From contig QFQM01000079.1 in assembly GCA_003243255.1 (NCBI GenBank), positions 1 to 19,954 of the forward strand: 19,954 nucleotides of DNA. Reading direction: 5' to 3'. This document shows, in pieces, positions 14,899 through 19,954 of this stretch (the stretch's first letter is position 1; the number at the start of each line of letters is the position of its first letter). This DNA comes from Flavobacterium psychrophilum (GTDB lineage Bacteria > Bacteroidota > Bacteroidia > Flavobacteriales > Flavobacteriaceae). The notes under the pieces were generated by a model, which worked only from the letters and a program-made list of their open reading frames with translations, was not told the DNA's origin and did not search any database. Both the position numbers and the translations under genes were made by a program.

Positions 14899-15396
14899 CT
14901 ATTTCAGTATCAGCTGCATAAAGGTAACATCAAGCCAGCGACCAAATTTAAATCCGGCTTCCTTAAGAAATCCGGTTTCTTTAAATCCGAATTGCTTGTG
15001 AAATTCGATGCTCGATTTATTATCGGCATCGATAACTCCTATCATGGAGTGAATACCTTCTGCTTTTGCAGTAGCAATTAAATCGGCCATTAGTATTTTG
15101 CCAATACCTTTTCCCTGAAAATCTTCAGAAACATATACCGAATGCTCTACAGTAAACTGATAGCCTTTTTTGGGCTTAAAGATTCCGTATGCAGCATAAC
15201 CGGCTACCTTATTGTCATACTCAGCTACAATTACCTTAAATCCGTCCTGTTGTCTCTCGGTAAACCAAACCTGCATATCATACATTGATTTAGGCTCGTA
15301 ATCATACACGGCAGTACTATGCAGTATATTATGGTTTATGATTTCCAGTATGGCAGAAAGGTCTTTTGTTTCTGCAGGGCGAGTGTTAGTTTGCAT
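14899..15396 (-). CDS. GNAT N-acetyltransferase (phosphinothricin-acetyltransferase-like)
   Basis: The 165-residue protein has the GNAT fold: beta strands with VEHSVYV (83-89), the acetyl-CoA loop FQGKGIGKIL (93-102) and a C-terminal IEFHKQFGFKETG region. Order and length resemble the Pat/Bar group and YncA (MnaT), which acetylate phosphinothricin, methionine sulfone or related amino acids. The substrate here is unknown. Its start overlaps the last 11 bases of the upstream secreted-protein gene (15386-15396), so the two are probably cotranscribed. The plausible alternative is a generic amino-acid acetyltransferase. Confidence 0.87.
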   Translation of the reverse strand: MQTNTRPAETKDLSAILEIINHNILHSTAVYDYEPKSMYDMQVWFTERQQDGFKVIVAEYDNKVAGYAAYGIFKPKKGYQFTVEHSVYVSEDFQGKGIGKILMADLIATAKAEGIHSMIGVIDADNKSSIEFHKQFGFKETGFLKEAGFKFGRWLDVTFMQLILK

Positions 15397-16015
15397 GGTT
15401 TTTCTTTAGTTCGTCTATTCCTGCAAATACTTCATCGTAGCCGTATTCACCAAAATAAGTATAGTATTTCCCGTTGGGTAAAATTACGGCACAACTTCCG
15501 AAGTTGAAATGATAAGGGAAAAATGTTTTCTCAATTAAGCCAGATTTATCGTGATGCCAGTTTATTTCATCGGCATGATGGTGACTTAAGTTTTTGTCAT
15601 ATTTATAAATCCAGAATTGACTAATATTCCCCATCTTTTTTAATTTCTTTGCGTAGTTTTTGTTGTATAGATTCCATTGAGATCTTCCTTCATTGGGTAA
15701 TACTGTATCAAGACCTGAATAATAGTTAATAACGATTATCTGATTGTCGAAATTGGAACCTGACATATTAAGGTATTTCCTTAGCTGAATATATTTTTCA
15801 GGAACCAATGTGTCAATTTTCTTTCTGATAAAAAGCTTATTGATTACAACGCCATTTTTCTCCACTGAACCACCAACATTTATTGCATGGTCGGTTCTTT
15901 TAATAAATTCATTCTTTGTGATTGCTGTAGAATCTGTATCAAAATATAATTCCTTTTTCGATTGGGCATTACAAGTGGTTGCAACAAAAAAGAAATAGAA
16001 AAGCAGTTGTTTCAT
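15386..16015 (-). CDS. Secreted protein of unknown function
   Basis: The 209-residue protein has a signal peptide (MKQLLFYFFFVATTCNA, then Gln). The mature part is rich in Lys, Tyr and Asn, with a His cluster (LSHHHADEINWHH) that could bind metal. The C-terminus has GSCAVILPNGKYYTYFGEYG, which recalls the last strands of a thioredoxin-like domain, but there is no CxxC active site and I do not assign it to that fold with confidence. It overlaps the acetyltransferase gene by 11 bases. Codon use appears more AT-rich than that of fumC next to it. Confidence 0.7.
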   Translation of the reverse strand: MKQLLFYFFFVATTCNAQSKKELYFDTDSTAITKNEFIKRTDHAINVGGSVEKNGVVINKLFIRKKIDTLVPEKYIQLRKYLNMSGSNFDNQIIVINYYSGLDTVLPNEGRSQWNLYNKNYAKKLKKMGNISQFWIYKYDKNLSHHHADEINWHHDKSGLIEKTFFPYHFNFGSCAVILPNGKYYTYFGEYGYDEVFAGIDELKKNHAN

Positions 16016-16044
16016 AGTAAGTTGGATTGGTATGTGCTAATATA

Positions 16045-16077
16045 AAAAAAACCTGCATGAAAATCATACAGGTTTTA
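16045..16077 (-). terminator. Terminator after fumC
   Basis: AAAACCTG plus ATGA (16048-16060, one mismatch) pairs with TCAT plus CAGGTTTT (16064-16076) around an AAA loop. On the minus strand it is followed by a T-run (complement of 16044-16050). It separates fumC from the secreted protein gene starting at 16015. Confidence 0.75.
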
Positions 16078-16096
16078 TAGTAAGAGAAATCGATTC

Positions 16097-17494
16097 TTAT
16101 TTCAACGATCCCACCATGTCTTCCGGTTTAACCCATGCATCAAAATCTTCAGGGGTTACATAACCTAAACGTACAGCCTCATCTTTAAGGGTAGTTCCGT
16201 TTTTGTGAGCTGTCTGAGCGATTTCAGCAGCTTTGTAGTAACCAATCTTCGTATTAAGTGCAGTAACAAGCATCAGTGAGTTGTCTACAAGTTCTTTGAT
16301 ACGTTTGTAGTTAGGCTCGATACCCTGTGCGCAGTGCTCGTCGAAAGATACACATGCATCACCAAGAAGTGTAGCCGACTGAAGGAAGTTAGCAGCCATT
16401 AACGGTTTAAATACGTTAAGCTCGTAGTGACCCTGAGTACCACCGATGGTGATAGCCACGTCGTTACCCATTACCTGAGCACACACCATTGTAAGCGCCT
16501 CACACTGTGTAGGGTTTACTTTACCAGGCATGATAGATGATCCCGGCTCATTTTCAGGGATAAGGATTTCTCCAATTCCTGAACGCGGACCTGAAGCCAG
16601 CATACGGATATCATTAGCAATTTTATTAAGAGAAACAGCAAGTTGCTTAAGCGCACCATGAGTTTCAACAATAGCATCGTGAGCAGCAAGTGCTTCGAAT
16701 TTGTTTTCAGCAGTTACAAATGGATGTCCTGTAAATTTAGCGATGTACTCAGCTACTTTTACATCATAACCATCAGGAGTGTTAAGTCCTGTACCTACAG
16801 CAGTACCACCAAGAGCAACTTCGGCAAGGTGGGCAAGCGTGTTTTTAACCGCTTTAAGACCGTAGTTAAGCTGTGCCACATAACCTGAAAGCTCCTGACC
16901 TAAAGTTAGGGGAGTAGCATCCATTAAGTGTGTACGGCCAATTTTTACCACATTCATATATTCCTGTGATTTTGCCTTAAGCGTATCACGTAGTTTTTCA
17001 ACTCCAGGGATAGTAACTTCTACAACAGCTTTGTAAGCCGCAATGTGCATACCTGTTGGGTATGTATCATTTGACGACTGTGATTTGTTTACGTCATCGT
17101 TAGCTTTTAGTACAGGCTCACCTTCGCCAATTTTACCACCTGCAAGAACCTGAGCCCTGTTAGCGATAACTTCGTTAAGGTTCATGTTACTTTGTGTTCC
17201 TGAACCTGTCTGCCAAATTACAAGAGGGAACTCACTGTCAAGTTTTCCGGCAAGTATCTCGTCACAAACCTGTCCGATAGCATCACGCTTTTCAGCAGAA
17301 AGCACACCAAGGTCGTGGTTAGCATAGGCAGCTGCTTTTTTAAGGTAAGCAAAACCTTCTATGATTTCTTTTGGCATAGAACCAGATGGCCCTATTTTAA
17401 AATTGTTTCTTGAACGTTCCGTTTGAGCACCCCAGTATTTGTCTGCAGGTACTTTTACTTCACCCATGGTGTCTTTTTCAATCCTGTATTCCAT
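16097..17494 (-). CDS. fumC: Fumarate hydratase class II
   Basis: The 465-residue protein is an iron-free fumarase that converts fumarate and malate in the citric acid cycle as a cytoplasmic tetramer. Motifs are intact: SSND (140-143), [10 protein letters not shown] (187-196, with the catalytic His189) and the family signature [11 protein letters not shown] (318-328) with its catalytic Ser and Lys. Length is normal. Aspartase and argininosuccinate lyase share the fold, but the N-terminus ([10 protein letters not shown]...[12 protein letters not shown]) and GSGTQSNMN (97-105) are those of fumarase. It is transcribed alone, with a -7 box at 17584-17591 and a terminator at 16045-16077. Confidence 0.95.
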   Translation of the reverse strand: MEYRIEKDTMGEVKVPADKYWGAQTERSRNNFKIGPSGSMPKEIIEGFAYLKKAAAYANHDLGVLSAEKRDAIGQVCDEILAGKLDSEFPLVIWQTGSGTQSNMNLNEVIANRAQVLAGGKIGEGEPVLKANDDVNKSQSSNDTYPTGMHIAAYKAVVEVTIPGVEKLRDTLKAKSQEYMNVVKIGRTHLMDATPLTLGQELSGYVAQLNYGLKAVKNTLAHLAEVALGGTAVGTGLNTPDGYDVKVAEYIAKFTGHPFVTAENKFEALAAHDAIVETHGALKQLAVSLNKIANDIRMLASGPRSGIGEILIPENEPGSSIMPGKVNPTQCEALTMVCAQVMGNDVAITIGGTQGHYELNVFKPLMAANFLQSATLLGDACVSFDEHCAQGIEPNYKRIKELVDNSLMLVTALNTKIGYYKAAEIAQTAHKNGTTLKDEAVRLGYVTPEDFDAWVKPEDMVGSLK

Positions 17495-17575
17495 TTTCAG
17501 AATGTTTTATTGTTGTATTTGTTCGTTGTTAGATAAAAGCTGCCTAATTGCCTGTATATGTGAATGGCAATTAAA

Positions 17576-17609
17576 AAGCCTGCCAAAAATAAGCATTATA
17601 AGCAGGTTT
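17576..17609 (-). promoter_or_regulatory. fumC promoter region with an inverted repeat around the -7 box
   Basis: The minus strand has TATTTTTG (17584-17591), an exact TAnnTTTG match, giving a leader of about 80 bases before the fumC ATG at 17494. AAGCCTGC (17576-17583) and GCAGGTTT (17602-17609) form an inverted repeat with one G-T pair that brackets the box, an operator-like arrangement. Confidence 0.45.
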
Positions 17610-17656
17610 AAAAAATGATTTCCGAATTAATTTATAATGATTTTACCTTGCAGTTG

Positions 17657-17687
17657 TTGGTTAAAACAAATATTCGCCCTATATTTG
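17657..17687 (+). promoter_or_regulatory. Promoter of the 53-residue membrane protein gene
   Basis: TTG at 17657-17659 is followed after 20 bases by TATATTTG at 17680-17687, matching both Bacteroidota promoter elements and their spacing. The leader to the ATG at 17713 would be about 20 bases. This is the best promoter in the window. Confidence 0.7.
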
Positions 17688-17712
17688 GGGCTGAATTCAA
17701 ACAATCAGAAAA

Positions 17713-17874
17713 ATGGAATTTACACAATATTTAGGTTTCTTAGCTTTTCTTACCATCATCTCAATCGGTTTTTGGTTAATGATGTTCCTTGTTCCTTTTG
17801 TACTTTACTGGGTAACAGGTGGTGCTATAGAACTTGTTAAAGAAAGAAACGCTCAGAAAAAAAATAAAGAGTAA
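17713..17874 (+). CDS. Small membrane protein, 53 residues
   Basis: The open frame encodes MEFTQYLGFLAFLTIISIG..., with one long hydrophobic stretch (about 6-36, possibly two short helices turning near FLVPF) and a charged Lys-rich tail (GAIELVKERNAQKKNKE). The gene has a full promoter (17657-17687) 26 bases upstream and a strong terminator (17895-17927) just after its stop. These flanking signals support a real gene despite its size. I do not recognise a family. It is divergent from fumC and convergent with the phytochrome kinase gene. A small regulator or an accessory subunit of a membrane complex are both possible. Confidence 0.72.
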   Translation: MEFTQYLGFLAFLTIISIGFWLMMFLVPFVLYWVTGGAIELVKERNAQKKNKE

Positions 17875-17894
17875 TTCTTATTTTTTTCTAATAT

Positions 17895-17927
17895 AAAAAA
17901 GCCCTGATAGTATATCAGGGCTTTTTT
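17895..17927. terminator. Bidirectional terminator
   Basis: AAAAAAGCCCTGATA (17895-17909) pairs fully with 17913-17927 around a GTA loop, with A and T runs at both ends. It lies between the small membrane protein gene and the convergent phytochrome kinase gene and can serve both. Confidence 0.88.
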
Positions 17928-17944
17928 ATTATCTGTTGTTTGCA

Positions 17945-19954
17945 TTAACTTATTACAGGAAAATACATGCTAATGGTTGTGCCTTCGCCCAGGGTACTTA
18001 CAGCCGTTATATAACCCTGATGATTTTGCATGATCTTTTTGCATAGCGCAAGACCAACACCCGACCCTTTATATTCGTTAGCAGAGTGCAGTTTAGTAAA
18101 AATGTTGAAGATCGACTCGGCAAACTGCGGTTCAAATCCAATTCCATTATCAGTAAAGTGAATGACATTGTAGAATTCATCATCTTTACCATTGTAGGTC
18201 ATCGGTACAGGGCTGGCTGTAATTGTAATTTCCGGTTTTTTATTTTCAGCGGTATATTTTATCGAATTGCTTATCAGGTTTGAGAACAGTTGTTTCAAAA
18301 GGAAAGGTATTCCTTTCACTAATGGTAACTCCACAGCATTAATTGTGGTTGCTTTTTCATTGAGTGTTTCTCCTAATTCGTTTCTTAATTCGTTTATAAT
18401 CTTATTAAGGCTGACTTCTTCAAAGTTGTCTTCTGTATGTCTTAAACGGGTATATTTAAGGATGTCAATCAATAGTGTTTGCATTCTGCTGGCAGATGCA
18501 TTCATTCGTTGTATAGCATCCTGTACATTATCGGATATTTCTTTTTCCTTACTCAATATCCTTGATGATATAACCTGTATCTTTCGTAAAGGCTCCTGCA
18601 AATCGTGGGTACTGATCCAGTTAATGTTTTCAAGTTCCGAATTAGTTGCTTTGAGCAATTCGCTCAGCTTTCGGTATTTTTCCTCTTCATGGCTTATTAT
18701 AAGCAGGTTTATCTGTCGCTGAAGCGTATTTGCATAAGTAGCTGCTGTGTTTATTTCAGGCTGAAGCCATGGTTTGCTGGTGCAGCTTATTGTTTCTTTC
18801 CATAATTTGAACGAATTACGGGGAGACAAGCCATTTTTATCCTTAACGATAGCTTTGTTAGGATCACCTGCCCAGTTTACCTCTGTTTTTGTTTCCGGCC
18901 TGAACCACATAATGCAGTTATTGCCATCTACATTAAGAGAGTGGTAAATGAGCCCTGAAGTTTGTCCGCACATCTCCAGTTTGTTTGGAAAATAGTCAAC
19001 GACTCTATCCGTAATGAAATACGTGTTTTTGGTATGATCAGCTAACCATTTTGCCATATCCAGCATTTCGCTGTCGGTAGGAGTAATACCGTTTTTATAT
19101 AGCTTTCCTTCATAAACTATGGCTACACTGGCAGCATTGCAAAGTTCTTTTATGCCAAGTGCCTGTACAAGATCGTCGAATCGGCCCAGATCTTTTCCGG
19201 TTAGGCTGAAGTTGTTAAGTTTCTTGAGTTCTTCGTTGCATTTGCGTGCTACCTCATATTCTTCAGTTGATTGTCTAATATCAATCTGCGAGGTAATGAA
19301 GTGGCCCTGAAGCTGTGCTGCAAGCCTTATTTCCGGGGTAAGATTCTTAGGGGAATAATGATGGCATGCGATAAGGCCCCAAAGTTTCTTCTTATAAATA
19401 AGCGATATGGTAAGAGTAGCACCAACGCCCATGTTGTGCAGGTATTGCACATGTATGGGCGAAGTGCTTCTCAATATTGAAAGGCTCAGGTCAAGATTCT
19501 TATCCTGAGCATCGTCAACAGTATAAATAGGAACCGGTGTGTAATTAATGTCCGTAATCAGCCTGAGCAGGTTTTTCATGTACAATTCCCTTGCTTGTGG
19601 CGGAATATCGGTATGCGGATAATGTAATCCTAAAAAAGGCTCCAGATCGTCACGTACGCTTTCTGCAAAAACCTCACCATTGTAATCTTTGTCAAAACGA
19701 TAGATCATTACCCTGTCGTAACTTGTAATTTCACGAGTTCCATTGGCTACAAGCTGACAAAGCTGCTTTAGGGTATGAGTGTCTTGCATGTAAAGCAGGA
19801 ACTGTGATGTCTGGTCATAAACATCACTTACTTTCTTGTTATCCCTGTTTACAGGTTCAGCTTCGAGTATGTAAATGTCGTTGCTTAAGTGTAGGGTACA
19901 AAGGAAATTTTCTCCGGCCAGTAAAACATTAAGTAATGAAGAAGAAAGCATTTG
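17945..19954 (-). CDS. Bacteriophytochrome-type sensor histidine kinase (5' end outside the window)
   Basis: The frame runs off the right edge; the first Met, at 19951, is internal, since the fragment opens in the end of a PAS domain (IYILEAEP). Residues count from that Met. GAF domain: YRFDKDYNGEV (84-94), DIPPQARELY (115-124) and RSTSPIHVQYLHNMGV (161-176), with Asp115 and His167 at chromophore-contact positions. PHY domain: WAGDP (360-364) and the tongue motif PRNSF (377-381). Kinase: STHDLQEPLRK (447-457, phospho-His449), N-box near Asn562, DNGIGFE (601-607) and GSGVGLAL near 630. The biliverdin-binding Cys would lie upstream and cannot be checked. It is expected to sense red/far-red light or act as a chromophore-free sensor. 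No response regulator is visible downstream. Confidence 0.9.
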   Translation of the reverse strand, partial: QMLSSSLLNVLLAGENFLCTLHLSNDIYILEAEPVNRDNKKVSDVYDQTSQFLLYMQDTHTLKQLCQLVANGTREITSYDRVMIYRFDKDYNGEVFAESVRDDLEPFLGLHYPHTDIPPQARELYMKNLLRLITDINYTPVPIYTVDDAQDKNLDLSLSILRSTSPIHVQYLHNMGVGATLTISLIYKKKLWGLIACHHYSPKNLTPEIRLAAQLQGHFITSQIDIRQSTEEYEVARKCNEELKKLNNFSLTGKDLGRFDDLVQALGIKELCNAASVAIVYEGKLYKNGITPTDSEMLDMAKWLADHTKNTYFITDRVVDYFPNKLEMCGQTSGLIYHSLNVDGNNCIMWFRPETKTEVNWAGDPNKAIVKDKNGLSPRNSFKLWKETISCTSKPWLQPEINTAATYANTLQRQINLLIISHEEEKYRKLSELLKATNSELENINWISTHDLQEPLRKIQVISSRILSKEKEISDNVQDAIQRMNASASRMQTLLIDILKYTRLRHTEDNFEEVSLNKIINELRNELGETLNEKATTINAVELPLVKGIPFLLKQLFSNLISNSIKYTAENKKPEITITASPVPMTYNGKDDEFYNVIHFTDNGIGFEPQFAESIFNIFTKLHSANEYKGSGVGLALCKKIMQNHQGYITAVSTLGEGTTISMYFPVIS

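Noticed and set aside
15386..16015. Thioredoxin-like protein
   Set aside because: The C-terminal strand pattern is suggestive, but there is no CxxC motif and the rest does not match a thioredoxin fold by eye.

Overview
The window looks like chromosomal DNA of a flavobacterium (Bacteroidota, family Flavobacteriaceae; Flavobacterium or a close relative). The evidence is AT-rich DNA, initiation sites without strong Shine-Dalgarno sequences, several promoters with the Bacteroidota -7 box TAnnTTTG, and a gene set typical of the group: bshA, a PrcB-like lipoprotein, an RhlE-type helicase, hutI and hutG, a DUF1003 protein beside corA, fumC and a phytochrome kinase. It is mostly housekeeping DNA. No phage, CRISPR array, rRNA or tRNA gene is visible.

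Layout. 1-64 is the tail of an unidentified gene, closed by a terminator. 159-1794 (+) carries bshA (bacillithiol synthesis) and a PrcB-domain lipoprotein. 1846-4258 (-) is a tight four-gene cluster with gaps of 2-3 bases: a 96-residue membrane protein, an unorthodox ABC ATPase, a secreted endonuclease/exonuclease/phosphatase-fold enzyme and an unrecognised lipoprotein. 4351-4902 (-) is a secreted protein of unknown function. 4966-6234 (-) is a DEAD-box RNA helicase, divergent from a cation diffusion facilitator at 6379-7260 (+).

7258-7819 is the most unusual stretch. A gene for a four-helix-bundle protein of the 23S rRNA intervening-sequence (S23) family sits between two arrays of a degenerate 8-base repeat. 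The arrays are in inverted orientation and their outer ends contain the stop codons of both neighbouring convergent genes. The layout resembles an rRNA intervening sequence with complementary arms, but here it lies between protein genes.

7810-8844 (-) is hutG and 11650-12885 (-) is hutI. Both serve histidine degradation, but two plus-strand genes separate them: a membrane-anchored coiled-coil protein (8947-9822) and a polysaccharide-synthase-like family 2 glycosyltransferase (10105-11550). 13121-14897 (+) is corA followed one base later by a DUF1003 membrane protein. 14899-16015 (-) holds a GNAT acetyltransferase overlapping the end of a secreted protein gene. 16097-17494 (-) is fumC. 17713-17874 (+) is a 53-residue membrane protein gene with its own promoter and terminator. 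The window ends inside a bacteriophytochrome-type histidine kinase (17945 to beyond 19954, -), which lacks its N-terminal PAS region here.

Convergent gene pairs are mostly separated by strong hairpins that can work in both directions.
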